Below are positions 33,246 through 42,549 of a stretch of DNA of 64,000 nucleotides, one piece after another. The notes beneath the pieces were generated by a model, which saw nothing but the letters and a program-made list of their open reading frames with translations, ran no database searches and was not told where the DNA came from. Both the position numbers and the translations under genes were made by a program. Position 1 is the first letter of the stretch. Every line of letters begins with the position of its first letter. The stretch comes from an uncultured Lachnospiraceae bacterium (GTDB lineage: Bacteria > Bacillota > Clostridia > Lachnospirales > Lachnospiraceae), in assembly GCA_905199445.1 (NCBI GenBank), contig CAJKGK010000011.1, positions 27,164-91,163 on the forward strand. The letters are read 5' to 3'.

Positions 33246-35700
33246 ATATGAATTCCTCTTCACCATTTTCATCATAATGACGGAAAATATGAAGCAGCTG
33301 TATCTCCTGAGGCTCCATTTCCACCGTGATATTCAGTACATTATTCGTAACCGTCTGCTCCGCCAGTTGAATACGCGGACGGGAAATATGATTGATATAT
33401 TCAACATCCGCCGGTGTAAAGCTGGAGAACTGTCCCATACGTCTCCATTCATCCTGCACGCTCCCGTACTGGGAATTGACGAAACGTGTCTTTACATGAT
33501 AAAGACCATTTTCAACACCCGTTATGGTGATCTTAAGGATTCTCCTGCGCTGCTTCTCGTACAAATGCGGAATGCTTTCCACGGTAACGTCCTTCTCCTG
33601 CTGCACAAAATATTGAATTCCAAGCGCTTCATAGTTATGGCAGGCAATGACATAGCTCCCGAATTCATTCATGGTGACCATGGCATGGTCTGTCTTCCCG
33701 ACCAGATATTCCTCCAGACGATTCAAAAAGCTCATTGCCCAGAAGGAAGGTTTGCAAATTCTCTGATGAGTGATCAGACCGCAGCGTCCGTTCAGCAGCA
33801 GCGGCGTATCATCATCATCTGCAAACAGATCCGTCCCAAACCAGTACCCCATCAGATGGACCTCATGATATATATCCATAATTGTCTTCATCAGATAAGC
33901 ACCTTTGAACCGGCTGTCATTTAACACATTGGCATTGATGACCGTAAAATTCCATTCACTGATGTACACCGGCATATGCATTTCATATTTGGAAAGGATC
34001 TCCTTCTGTCTGCCAACATATTCTCCTATAGCATCCACGCCTTTTATCTGACCGTCCGAATACTCCATCTCCAGCTCCGGCTCCATGTAAATCATTGGAT
34101 AACAGTATAGCGACACAAAATCCGGCAAAATACTGCGTACACTCCATTGCTTAATAAAGGTATCAAAAAGAATTTTTCCGTAAGCCCGGTCATAATCACC
34201 CCCGACTCTTGTCCTGGGAGAAACTGCCTTAATGTTCTGATATACCGCCTCAAAATATTCAATATAAACGGCAGCGTCTCCGTCCGGAAACCATCTGGGG
34301 TCACACCAAACCTCGAAAATCCACTTGGACAATTCCTGAATACCGTAACGGTTCACTAAGTGCTTCATCAGGCGCTTGATAAACGCTCCATAATCCTTTG
34401 CAGTCTCAAATGGGATCATACGTTCATTATTCACGTCATAGGTTTTATAATTATTCTTCAACAGAAGAAAAGGCTTAAATCCCAGCTCGATATAGGGGAT
34501 CAGATGGTTTTCCGTCAAAAAATCAAGACATATATCAAGATTACTGAAATTATACTTTCGCGTTTTACTGGCAATATTTACATGTAGTTCCGGCGCATAC
34601 AAATCCCAGACCCTGACATATTCAAACCCTAACTCCTTACACAGAAAAAGCAGATGATTCTGAATCTCTCTCTGAAGAAGTAATGAAAAGCCGCCGATAT
34701 TGATCATCCGATTCCATGTTTTATCTAAAACCTCATACTGGTTCGCAGAAACATTCAGCTGCTCTACTTGAATCTCCTGCATATGTTCCTGTCGAAGTAA
34801 CTTCTCATTGTCATCAAAATAATCCAACAGCCGAATTTCTACAGCATTTTCCGTTTCCTCCGGTAAAGTCGCCTCCGTTTTCCGATCGTACAGAGAATTC
34901 CGATACTGCTTTGGATTGACCCCATAGTTTTCTTTAAAAGCCTTATTAAAAGCTGCAAGATTGGGAAAGCCGCAGTCCAGTGCAATCCGAGTCAGGGGTT
35001 TATCGGTACTCTCCAAATCCTTGACCGCCTGTTCTAAACGCACACCGGTCAGATATTTGGCAAAATTTACCCCCAGCTTCTTCTTAAAATAGCGGGACAC
35101 ATATGTCGGAGACAGATAAAATTGCTCTGCCAGATCCTCAAGATGCAGGACAGAATGAAAATTCATATGAATATAACGGGTCATTTCACGGACCAGGTCC
35201 TCTCCATCATACCATTCGTCGTTCTCTGCGGGATGACTCTTGATCACAGAAAAGGATGCAACCAGAAGCTCTGCAATCTGATAGTACAGGCTGTTCAGCT
35301 TCATGAAAATACGACCATCTCCCGAACGCTTGCCGTAATAATAAGCCACACATTTTTCCAAAAGATTGTGCAGGGACATACAACGTTCCGATGTCTCATC
35401 CATGGAATTTCCTACAAAATCCATCTTTGAACTCTCATAATAACCTGAAATAACATTCAGATTAACAGCAAACATCATCACCAGTGAAGAATCATTCAGC
35501 CTCACAGAATGCAGTTGAAACGGATTAACCAGAAGAAAATTGTTCTCTGTCAGCTCCAATACAGCCCCGGACAGCCGCACTGATAGGCTTCCCTTCAACG
35601 CAAGATAGATGAGAAGATACGGTTCTTGTATACGCTCGCCGGATTTTGTCAGCAATTCATATTCCATAATCTGATTATTATCCAAATCTATTCTACTCAT
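33244..35700 (-). CDS. AraC-type regulator fused to a GH39-like domain
   Basis: 818 residues. Residues 1-100 form a cupin-like AraC ligand domain, 170-268 the two helix-turn-helix motifs (LEDLAEQFYLSPTYVSRYF and IALDCGFPNLAAFNKAF), and about 310-800 a glycoside hydrolase 39-like TIM barrel (EYVRVWDLYAP, YISEWNF). In active GH39 beta-xylosidases the acid/base sits in a W-N-E-P motif; here it reads W465-C466-D467-P468, while the nucleophile E582 is kept. The barrel may therefore be a sugar sensor rather than an enzyme (inference). No signal peptide is present, which fits a cytosolic regulator. GAAAGGA precedes the ATG. It is convergent with the lacI-type gene; its targets are unknown. Confidence 0.85.
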   Translation of the reverse strand: MSRIDLDNNQIMEYELLTKSGERIQEPYLLIYLALKGSLSVRLSGAVLELTENNFLLVNPFQLHSVRLNDSSLVMMFAVNLNVISGYYESSKMDFVGNSMDETSERCMSLHNLLEKCVAYYYGKRSGDGRIFMKLNSLYYQIAELLVASFSVIKSHPAENDEWYDGEDLVREMTRYIHMNFHSVLHLEDLAEQFYLSPTYVSRYFKKKLGVNFAKYLTGVRLEQAVKDLESTDKPLTRIALDCGFPNLAAFNKAFKENYGVNPKQYRNSLYDRKTEATLPEETENAVEIRLLDYFDDNEKLLRQEHMQEIQVEQLNVSANQYEVLDKTWNRMINIGGFSLLLQREIQNHLLFLCKELGFEYVRVWDLYAPELHVNIASKTRKYNFSNLDICLDFLTENHLIPYIELGFKPFLLLKNNYKTYDVNNERMIPFETAKDYGAFIKRLMKHLVNRYGIQELSKWIFEVWCDPRWFPDGDAAVYIEYFEAVYQNIKAVSPRTRVGGDYDRAYGKILFDTFIKQWSVRSILPDFVSLYCYPMIYMEPELEMEYSDGQIKGVDAIGEYVGRQKEILSKYEMHMPVYISEWNFTVINANVLNDSRFKGAYLMKTIMDIYHEVHLMGYWFGTDLFADDDDTPLLLNGRCGLITHQRICKPSFWAMSFLNRLEEYLVGKTDHAMVTMNEFGSYVIACHNYEALGIQYFVQQEKDVTVESIPHLYEKQRRRILKITITGVENGLYHVKTRFVNSQYGSVQDEWRRMGQFSSFTPADVEYINHISRPRIQLAEQTVTNNVLNITVEMEPQEIQLLHIFRHYDENGEEEFI

Positions 35701-35825
35701 CTGATCCTTCCTTTCTTTTGTAGCAGATCATTCATCTCGTAATCGCTCAACACGATTCTCAACCATGTCGTTTCTATCAGACAACCTTTTTTGATATGAT
35801 ATCATTCGATTCCATATTTTAAGGT

Positions 35826-35861
35826 AAAGAAAAACCCCAGAAACCCAAGGTTTCTGAGGTT
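35826..35861 (-). terminator. Terminator of the rplM-rpsI operon
   Basis: Arms 35833-35845 and 35849-35861 pair (GGTTTCTGAGGTT against AACCCCAGAAACC, with wobble), followed on the minus strand by TTTTCTTT. Directly after the rpsI stop. Confidence 0.85.
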
Positions 35862-35887
35862 TTGTATGCATGTTGTCGTTCCAAAGA

Positions 35888-36280
35888 TTATCTCTTGCTG
35901 AACTGAGGTGCACGACGAGCTGCCTTGAGACCGTATTTCTTTCTTTCTTTCATACGTGGGTCACGAGTTAAGAATCCGGCATTCTTTAATGTCGGTCTGT
36001 ATTCAGCGTCTGCTTTTAATAATGCTCTTGAAATACCATGTCTGATTGCACCGGCCTGGCCTGTAAATCCACCGCCGTGTACATTTACTAAAACGTCAAA
36101 TTTATCAGTTGTGTTTGTAGCTGTCAGAGGCTGTCTAACGATAACCTTTAATGTTTCCAGTCCGAAATAGTTATCGATATCTCTTTTGTTAATTGTAATA
36201 TTGCCTGTACCAGGTACAAGGTAAACTCTGGCAATACTTTTCTTTCTTCTTCCGGTTCCGTAATATTTTACTGTAGCCAC
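35888..36280 (-). CDS. rpsI: 30S ribosomal protein S9
   Basis: 130 residues with the family N-terminus TVKYYGTGRRKKSIARVYL and the conserved basic C-terminal tail ending APQFSKR, whose last residues reach the P-site tRNA. The start is a GTG at 36280 behind AAGGAGAG. It follows rplM after 30 nt in the usual two-gene operon. Confidence 0.97.
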   Translation of the reverse strand: MATVKYYGTGRRKKSIARVYLVPGTGNITINKRDIDNYFGLETLKVIVRQPLTATNTTDKFDVLVNVHGGGFTGQAGAIRHGISRALLKADAEYRPTLKNAGFLTRDPRMKERKKYGLKAARRAPQFSKR

Positions 36281-36310
36281 GGTTATTCTCTCCTTCTAAA
36301 TAAAAGTTAA

Positions 36311-36745
36311 TTAGTATTTGATTTCCAGTACTTCCGGTTTCTGAGCATCGTGTCCGTGTTCAGCGCCAGCGTATACATGAAGCTTTTTGATCATCTGTCT
36401 TCCCAAAGGTCCTTTTGGCAGCATACCTTTAACAGCAAGATAGATTACATCTTCAGGCTTCTTGTTCATCATTTCTTTTAATGTTGTTTCTCTCATACCA
36501 CCAACATAGTCGGAGTGATTGTAATATACCTTCTGGTCTAACTTCTTACCTGTAACTGCAATTTTATCTGCATTAATAACGATCACATAATCACCTGTGT
36601 CCATGCTCGGTGTATATGTCGGTTTATTTTTTCCTCTTAAAACTTTAGCGATCTCGGATGATAAGCGTCCTAATGTATGTCCGGTAGCGTCTACTACATA
36701 CCATTTTCTTTCAATTGATGATGCGCTTGCCACATAACTTTTCAT
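36311..36745 (-). CDS. rplM: 50S ribosomal protein L13
   Basis: 144 residues. KWYVVDATGHTLGRLSSEIA and KGMLPKGPLGRQMIKKLHVY are L13 signatures. The protein helps start 50S assembly. AAGGAGG precedes the ATG, and a consensus promoter plus a hairpin leader lie upstream, consistent with autoregulation through the L13 leader known in Firmicutes. Confidence 0.97.
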   Translation of the reverse strand: MKSYVASASSIERKWYVVDATGHTLGRLSSEIAKVLRGKNKPTYTPSMDTGDYVIVINADKIAVTGKKLDQKVYYNHSDYVGGMRETTLKEMMNKKPEDVIYLAVKGMLPKGPLGRQMIKKLHVYAGAEHGHDAQKPEVLEIKY

Positions 36746-36815
36746 GGTTTAACCTCCTTGCTGAAATTCAGCGTTTCAGTAAATTTTTCTGTTTTTTGGT
36801 ATCTTTTATAAGCTT

Positions 36816-36851
36816 AAATACTGCCTACCGGGGCTTTGGCTCGCAGTATTT
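36816..36851 (-). promoter_or_regulatory. Candidate L13 leader hairpin
   Basis: AAATACTGC/GCAGTATTT arms (36816-36824 and 36843-36851) close a GC-containing internal loop in the 5' leader of rplM. Position and size fit the ribosomal protein L13 leader of Firmicutes; I could not check it against a covariance model. Confidence 0.55.
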
Positions 36852-36875
36852 GAAAACATATTGTCACAATTAGTT

Positions 36876-36904
36876 ATTATATGTGATGGCGCCGTGTGTG
36901 TCAA
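36876..36904 (-). promoter_or_regulatory. Consensus promoter of rplM-rpsI
   Basis: TTGACA (36899-36904), 17 nt, TATAAT (36876-36881) on the minus strand: a perfect sigma-A promoter about 130 nt upstream of the rplM start. Confidence 0.9.
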
Positions 36905-36949
36905 TACCCTTTTTCATGATTTACCATATATTTGCAGGCACCTGGCAGA

Positions 36950-37972
36950 TTATTCTGTTTCCATCCGCTGACGGACCTGTTCCAAAATTAAATCAATGAG
37001 CGCCATGCCCTCGTCATCCTCATCTATTTCAATATCACAGTCCTCACACAAATCATTCAGTGCGGTGATAATCCATGGATTTCTTGCTCTGATCACCGAC
37101 ATACGTCCGTAATTCATAACATAACCTACAAAAAAGGACAGGACGATTTCCTCCTCGGCATCGTCAGGTTCCAGCACATGCATGGAAAGAATCATCTGAC
37201 TGTCCTCATCCACCGCAATAAACAACAGCGGTTTGACAGGCCGGTCATAGCCGGCTTCTTTAATGGTTCCATTCAGGTAGGCAAAATCCATTAAAACCCC
37301 GGCATCGATGCAGGGCCGTTTTGTGAGACGTTTCTTTAAAATCTCATCCTGCAGCTCCACAACCGGATACGTCTTCTGACGATAAATCATAGGCGCCACA
37401 TCTGTAAACATCTCGCCCCGGGCATCACTGCGCCGCCAGAGTGCCTCCCCGCTGTCATAACTGACCTGTATGCTTTTTTCCTCAAATTCCCTGGCCACGG
37501 CCATCAGCTGCTTTGCTGCCAGAATGAGCACTTCCACCTCTTTGTCTTCAGGGTCTGTCGGTGCATAACGCCGCCTGAAAGAAAGAAAATAAGGCCATGC
37601 GCCCCGGCCTCTGAATTTAAGCCCAAGACTTCGTATATTCTTTTTTTGCTGCCCTGGAACCTCCTCACGGTCTCCCCAATAGCAGCACAGACATGTCTGC
37701 TCAAACATCACATAATTCTCAGGCAGACCATATTCCTCACTGGCCTCAAGCATATCAAAATCCGCCAGACCTTCCATGCCCTGATAAACCACAAAGCCCG
37801 GGGACGTCCCGCTCTTTCCATGAACTGAGACAAAAACCGGCTCTTTTTGTCCGGCAAATTCAATACATAACAGCTCTGTGCTCCATAAATACTGCCATGG
37901 TTCCAATTGTCTGATCTGTACAGCCAGCTGGTATAATTCCTGCCACTGCTGTAAGGTTGCCTCACACCTCAT
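36950..37972 (-). CDS. DUF6930/DUF7309-like protein of unknown function
   Basis: 340 residues if translation starts at the ATG at 37972, which overlaps the end of the truA fusion by 11 nt and is preceded by GAGGGTGAG. The N-terminal part (WQELYQLAVQIRQLEPWQYL, PVFVSVHGKSG) resembles a domain I associate with DUF7309, and the C-terminal part (PLLFIAVDEDSQMILSMHVL) one with DUF6930. Both are found together in Clostridia and have no known function. It is a soluble, acidic protein without signal or membrane segments. It sits between truA and rplM, where most relatives have nothing, and is probably co-transcribed with truA. Confidence 0.75.
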   Translation of the reverse strand: MRCEATLQQWQELYQLAVQIRQLEPWQYLWSTELLCIEFAGQKEPVFVSVHGKSGTSPGFVVYQGMEGLADFDMLEASEEYGLPENYVMFEQTCLCCYWGDREEVPGQQKKNIRSLGLKFRGRGAWPYFLSFRRRYAPTDPEDKEVEVLILAAKQLMAVAREFEEKSIQVSYDSGEALWRRSDARGEMFTDVAPMIYRQKTYPVVELQDEILKKRLTKRPCIDAGVLMDFAYLNGTIKEAGYDRPVKPLLFIAVDEDSQMILSMHVLEPDDAEEEIVLSFFVGYVMNYGRMSVIRARNPWIITALNDLCEDCDIEIDEDDEGMALIDLILEQVRQRMETE

Positions 37973-39695
37973 CCATCTCACCCTCACCATAAAATTGGGG
38001 TATGAAACTTTCGCTGGATGTTTCCCCTTCCTGAATATAGGCATTGGTCACGCCCAGGTCAATCGCATAATCAATCAGTTTTTTATAAGATTTATGCTTT
38101 ACCCTGCAGTTAAGCTCCGGGATCTCCCGTACCTGCTCAAGGGGCGTATACTGATTCATCAGGCTGAGATAAATCTGATCGCCATAGGTTTCATACAAAT
38201 ATTTTACAATTCGTTTTGAATCCATCAGTTGTCCCGGCAGCATCAGATGACGAACAATTACCCCTTTTGTCATCATACCGTCATCCGCGTTAAACTTAGG
38301 CGCACCGGTCTGACTGACCATCTGTTTAAGTGCTGTTTTAACCACAGACACATAATCAGGAGCCGCGGAATATTTTTGAGCCAACTCCGTGTCCATATAT
38401 TTAAAATCTGTCAGAAAAATATCCACATCATCTTTAAGCGCTTCAATCGCCGCTACGGTCTCATACCCACTTGTATTATATACAATCGGCAAACCCAGCC
38501 CCTCTTTTTTAGCCAGCCGAAGCGCTTTGATAATCTGAGGCCGGTAATGGGTTGGTGTCACCAGATTAATATTGGCAGCGCCCTGAGCCTGAAGGCTCAA
38601 AAACATTTGAGCCAGCGTCTCAACGGTAATGGTCTGCCCTACATTTCCTGCTGCAATCCGGTAGTTTTGACAATAGATACACCGCAGGGTACAGCCGGAG
38701 AAAAACACGGTCCCAGACCCCCTCTGTCCGGAAATACATGGTTCCTCCCACATATGAAGCGCGGCCCTTGCCACCTTTAGCCGGTGATCCATCTTACAAA
38801 AACCGGTACCGCCGACCGTCCGGTCGGCATGACACTGTCTGGGGCACAAGGTACAATAGGTTAAATCGTCATCCGGCTGTTCATAACGAGTCTCCATAAG
38901 CGTCAGTCCGTGGGCCGGCGCTGTCGGCCCTGGAATAATTCTTGTATCGCTTTCCAGAATCATTTTCAGTTCTTCCGGCCGACGCTGGCCAAAACCTACC
39001 TTGAGCAGCGCTCCCACAATAATACGAACCATGTTGTACAAAAAACCATTGCCTGTCACACTTAAGGTCAGCATATCCCCGTCCTTTTTTAATTCCATAT
39101 TATAGATGGTACGCACCGTATCCGTCACACTTGTTTTTGTGGAACAAAAATTTTTAAAATCATGGGTGCCTACCAGATATGTACAGGCCAGTCTCATGGC
39201 ATCCAGGTCCAGACGCTGAGGTACAAAATAACTGTACAGCCGCTCACACGGCAAAGGTTTTTGTCGGTTTAAAATTTTATATTCATAAGTTTTGGAGATC
39301 TTCTGATATCTGGGATGGAAATCCAGGGGTACCTGAGCAGATTCCTGAATCACAATATCCTTTGGCAGTCGCTGATTGATTGCCATGGCAAACCGATCGG
39401 CGGGCATCCCCATATGGGTGTCAAACACAGCAATCTGTCCCAGCGCATGAACACCGGAATCCGTCCGGCTGGCTCCTGTAAGGTTAATTTTCTCACCTAC
39501 AAGATCCTCAATCGCCGCCTGAAGCGTGGACTGTATGGAAACACCGTTAGGCTGTACCTGCCAGCCACAGTAATTTGTTCCATCATAAGCAACGGTCAGC
39601 CGGATCCGTCTTAAAGGGGGCAGCGTTTTTTCAGATTTTTTTCCAACAGTTTGTTTATCCAAATCCATAGCCTTCTTTTCACTCATCCTAATCAT
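37962..39695 (-). CDS. truA: TruA tRNA pseudouridine synthase fused to a PflX-like radical SAM domain
   Basis: 577 residues in one uninterrupted frame. Residues about 28-271 are a complete TruA, which isomerises U38-U40 of tRNA anticodon arms: RIRLTVAYDGTNYCGWQ, catalytic D79 in GASRTDSGVHA, and the terminal HGLTLMETRYE. Residues 280-577 are a radical SAM protein of the PflX/COG1313 kind. They begin with Cys281, 284, 288 and 300 (CTLCPRQC), followed by the SAM cluster motif C335-x3-C339-x2-C342 (CTLRCIYC). The join contains only a few residues (QPDDDLT). No stop or frameshift separates the parts, so a bifunctional protein is expected. It follows ecfT as truA does in many Firmicutes. The SD before the ATG at 39695 is weak; starts four or ten codons later are possible. 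Confidence 0.9.
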   Translation of the reverse strand: MIRMSEKKAMDLDKQTVGKKSEKTLPPLRRIRLTVAYDGTNYCGWQVQPNGVSIQSTLQAAIEDLVGEKINLTGASRTDSGVHALGQIAVFDTHMGMPADRFAMAINQRLPKDIVIQESAQVPLDFHPRYQKISKTYEYKILNRQKPLPCERLYSYFVPQRLDLDAMRLACTYLVGTHDFKNFCSTKTSVTDTVRTIYNMELKKDGDMLTLSVTGNGFLYNMVRIIVGALLKVGFGQRRPEELKMILESDTRIIPGPTAPAHGLTLMETRYEQPDDDLTYCTLCPRQCHADRTVGGTGFCKMDHRLKVARAALHMWEEPCISGQRGSGTVFFSGCTLRCIYCQNYRIAAGNVGQTITVETLAQMFLSLQAQGAANINLVTPTHYRPQIIKALRLAKKEGLGLPIVYNTSGYETVAAIEALKDDVDIFLTDFKYMDTELAQKYSAAPDYVSVVKTALKQMVSQTGAPKFNADDGMMTKGVIVRHLMLPGQLMDSKRIVKYLYETYGDQIYLSLMNQYTPLEQVREIPELNCRVKHKSYKKLIDYAIDLGVTNAYIQEGETSSESFIPQFYGEGEMDEV

Positions 39696-39707
39696 CTTTA
39701 TTCAATT

Positions 39708-40544
39708 TCAAAAAATAGCCGCAAATAGCATATCCTGTATAGCAGGGAAATAAATATTCAGTAAAACAAGGACAGCCACATAAGCCGCAATCATCAGATA
39801 AGCCGCATAATCCCTCCGATAATACTTTAAAGGTTTCATCTTTGTCCGTCCTTCACCGCCCTGATAGCAGCGCGCCTCCATGGCCATAGCCAGGTCATTG
39901 GCTCTCCGGAAGGAGGAAATAAAAAGAGGCACCAGCACAGGAATCAGACTTTTAGCCCGCTGTAAAATATTACCATTTTCAAAATCCGCACACCGGGCCT
40001 GCTGAGCCTTCATGATTTTATCCGTTTCTTCCAGAAGAATCGGAATGAATCTCAGGGCAATGGACATCATCATGGACATCTCGTGAACAGGTACATGAAG
40101 CTTTTTTAACGGCGAAAGGCCCTTCTCCATTCCGTCGGTCAGATGATTGGGCGTGGTTGTCAGCGTCATAATCGATGAACCGATAATGAGATAAATCAGA
40201 CGCACCGAAATTTTCAGTGCTATAATCAGACCTTCCCGAGTAATATGGATAAACTTCCACTGAAAAATCGGAGTTCCAGGCGTAAGAAAAATATTAAGAA
40301 CCGCCGTAAATATTAAAATAAAGAAAACCGCCTTTAAGCCTTTCAGAATATACTTAAAAGGGACCTTAGAAATTTTAATCAGGGCAATAAGTCCCACCGT
40401 GGCTACCAAATAACCGGCAATATTATTAATGCAAAAAATAGTTATAATGAATACAATTGTTCCCAAAAGCTTGACCCTGGGATCCAGACTGTGAATCACC
40501 GACCGGGCGGGATAATACTGTCCGATTGTAATGTCTCTGATCAT
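39708..40544 (-). CDS. ecfT: Energy-coupling factor transporter transmembrane protein EcfT
   Basis: 278 residues with about five to six hydrophobic segments and the coupling motifs ARCYQGGEGRTKMK (Ala-Arg-x signature) and QARCADFE. EcfT links the two ATPases to exchangeable S components that bind vitamins. The ATG is one base beyond the ecfA2 stop, behind GGGGGAA. It precedes the truA fusion by 12 nt. Confidence 0.95.
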   Translation of the reverse strand: MIRDITIGQYYPARSVIHSLDPRVKLLGTIVFIITIFCINNIAGYLVATVGLIALIKISKVPFKYILKGLKAVFFILIFTAVLNIFLTPGTPIFQWKFIHITREGLIIALKISVRLIYLIIGSSIMTLTTTPNHLTDGMEKGLSPLKKLHVPVHEMSMMMSIALRFIPILLEETDKIMKAQQARCADFENGNILQRAKSLIPVLVPLFISSFRRANDLAMAMEARCYQGGEGRTKMKPLKYYRRDYAAYLMIAAYVAVLVLLNIYFPAIQDMLFAAIF

Positions 40545-40545
40545 T

Positions 40546-41406
40546 TCAAATTCCCCCTGCCTGTGTGTACCACTTCAGAATCTCCGCCTTTGCCTGGGTT
40601 ATGGTCGTCACATTGACATCCACATCAAACCCCGCATCCTTAAGGCTGTGCATCGTATAAGTAACCTGCGGCGCTGCCAATCCGATCCGCTCCAGCGCTT
40701 CATAATGTCTGAATACCTGTGCCGGTGTGCCCTGCATAAAAACACTGCCCCGGTTCATAACAATCAGCCGGTCCACATACCTGGCCACATCCTCCATACT
40801 GTGAGAGACTAAAATAACGGTAATGGAACTTTCCCGGTGCAGCTTTGCGATCTGCCCCAGAATATCCTCCCGCCCTTTAGGGTCAAGTCCTGCCGTCGGT
40901 TCGTCAAGAATCAAGACTTCCGGCTCCATGGCCAGCACCCCGGCAATAGCCACACGCCGTTTTTGTCCGCCGGACAGCTCAAATGGAGACTTCTGCCAGT
41001 GTTTCTCCTTAAGGCCGACCATATTCAGAGAAACCCGGGCTCTTTCCTCACACGCTTTAGGATCAAGGCCCAGATTTTTAGGTCCAAAACAGACATCCTT
41101 AAACACAGTCTCCTCAAACAGCTGATGCTCAGGATACTGAAAAACAAGTCCAACCTTGGCCCTTAAATTTCTCATATTATATTTTTCCTGATAAATGTCC
41201 TCATTATTATAAAATATATGGCCGTCCGTGGCTCTCATCAGCCCGTTCAAATGCTGAATCAGCGTTGATTTTCCTGAACCGGTATGTCCGATCAGACCAA
41301 TAAATTCCCCGTCTGCAATTTCCAGACTCACATCCTTTAAAGCCTGCTTTTTAAAGGCACTGTCAGGACTGTACACATAATTTACATTTTCAAGCCTAAT
41401 GGCCAT
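40546..41406 (-). CDS. ecfA2: Energy-coupling factor transporter ATPase EcfA2
   Basis: 286 residues. Walker A GHTGSGKST, Q-loop VFQYPEHQLFEETV, signature ELSGGQKRRVAIAG and Walker B VLILDEPTAGLDP. With EcfA1 and EcfT it energises uptake of vitamins or metals by group II ECF transporters. Overlaps ecfA1 by 11 nt. Confidence 0.95.
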   Translation of the reverse strand: MAIRLENVNYVYSPDSAFKKQALKDVSLEIADGEFIGLIGHTGSGKSTLIQHLNGLMRATDGHIFYNNEDIYQEKYNMRNLRAKVGLVFQYPEHQLFEETVFKDVCFGPKNLGLDPKACEERARVSLNMVGLKEKHWQKSPFELSGGQKRRVAIAGVLAMEPEVLILDEPTAGLDPKGREDILGQIAKLHRESSITVILVSHSMEDVARYVDRLIVMNRGSVFMQGTPAQVFRHYEALERIGLAAPQVTYTMHSLKDAGFDVDVNVTTITQAKAEILKWYTQAGGI

Positions 41407-42292
41407 ATCCTACACCATCCTTTCCGGACGCCGAAACTGCCCGGCGCACGTCTTCCATGGCCTTCGTAAATTCCTCTGTCGTAAGAATGCCCTCCGGCAG
41501 GGGAACCCCTTCCTTTCGAAGCTCCCAGGCCAGTTCCGTGACCTGAGGCACATCCAGCCTCAGTGATTTCAGCTTTTCTACCTGAGAAAAAATCGCTCTT
41601 GGATGCCCCTGCATGGCCACCTTACCGTCATCCATCACGAAAACCCGATCTGCCTCAATCACCTCATCCATATAATGGGTAATTAAAATAACCGTCACAC
41701 CCTCCTGCCTGTTCAGCTCCCGAACCGTTCGGATCACTTCCTTGCGTCCGTTGGGATCCAGCATCGCCGTAGGTTCATCCAGAACAATACATTCCGGCTT
41801 CATGGCCATCACCCCGGCAATGGCCACACGCTGTTTTTGTCCGCCGGACAGCTTATTGGGAGAATGGGTTCGATATTCCAGCATGCCCACAGCCTTAAGA
41901 CTTTGCTCCACTCGATCCCAGATTTCTCCGGTAGGCACACCAATATTTTCCGGCCCGAACCCCACGTCCTCTTCAACGATACTGCCGATAATCTGATTAT
42001 CCGGATTCTGAAAAACCATCCCCGCACTCTGGCGTATGTGATAGGTTTCACTTTCATCTCGGGTATCCATCCCCTTCACCCACAAAGCGCCGGATGTTGG
42101 CATCAGAAGTGCATTGATATGCTTGGCCAGGGTAGATTTTCCGGATCCGTTATGACCGAGAATCGCAATAAACTCACCGGATGCCACATCCAGAGATACA
42201 CCATCCACAGCCCGGCTGACCGTCTCCTGTCCGGTTTCATCATCCCGGGTAATATAATCATAAATCACATTGAATGCTTTAATAATTCCCAT
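41396..42292 (-). CDS. ecfA1: Energy-coupling factor transporter ATPase EcfA1
   Basis: 298 residues from the ATG at 42292, chosen for the GAAGAGGAAACT upstream; a longer frame reaches the terminator region. Walker A GHNGSGKST, Q-loop VFQNPDNQIIGSIV (the EcfA1-type NPDNQ), signature KLSGGQKQRVAIAG and Walker B CIVLDEPTAMLDP. First gene of the ecfA1-ecfA2-ecfT-truA group, with its own promoter at 42438-42466. Confidence 0.95.
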   Translation of the reverse strand: MGIIKAFNVIYDYITRDDETGQETVSRAVDGVSLDVASGEFIAILGHNGSGKSTLAKHINALLMPTSGALWVKGMDTRDESETYHIRQSAGMVFQNPDNQIIGSIVEEDVGFGPENIGVPTGEIWDRVEQSLKAVGMLEYRTHSPNKLSGGQKQRVAIAGVMAMKPECIVLDEPTAMLDPNGRKEVIRTVRELNRQEGVTVILITHYMDEVIEADRVFVMDDGKVAMQGHPRAIFSQVEKLKSLRLDVPQVTELAWELRKEGVPLPEGILTTEEFTKAMEDVRRAVSASGKDGVGYGH

Positions 42293-42367
42293 AGTTTCCT
42301 CTTCTTTCATGATCAGCCTTTGTCCAAAGGATGTCCCAAAAAACCTGGACATTCCGGCTAAACACGA

Positions 42368-42399
42368 TAAAAAACGCCGCACACAAATGTGATTGGCGT
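42368..42399 (-). terminator. Terminator-like hairpin before ecfA1
   Basis: ACGCC (42374-42378) pairs with GGCGT (42395-42399), with an inner CACA/TGTG stem, followed on the minus strand by TTTTTT. It lies downstream of the ecfA1 promoter and upstream of its start, so it may be an attenuator rather than the end of the GH20 operon. Confidence 0.6.
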
Positions 42400-42437
42400 C
42401 TTTTTATCATATATTCAACAAACTCACCAATGGGCTT

Positions 42438-42466
42438 ATTATACCCGAAGATCTGTCCTACTGCAA
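42438..42466 (-). promoter_or_regulatory. Promoter of the ecfA1 operon
   Basis: TTGCAG (42461-42466), 17 nt, TATAAT (42438-42443) on the minus strand. It falls between the GH20 stop and ecfA1, making the ECF genes independent of rplQ. The terminator-like hairpin at 42374-42399 lies in the resulting leader. Confidence 0.75.
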
Positions 42467-42549
42467 CTGGCAAAAACAATAAAATGTTTAGTACCAGATC
42501 ACTTATTTCTAAAAATCCGGCGTCCGCTCCCAGTGATATCCACCTGCTT

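Noticed and set aside
33142..33924. 260-residue plus-strand open frame
   Set aside because: Antisense to the AraC-GH39 gene and overlapping the lacI end and terminator; no family resemblance.
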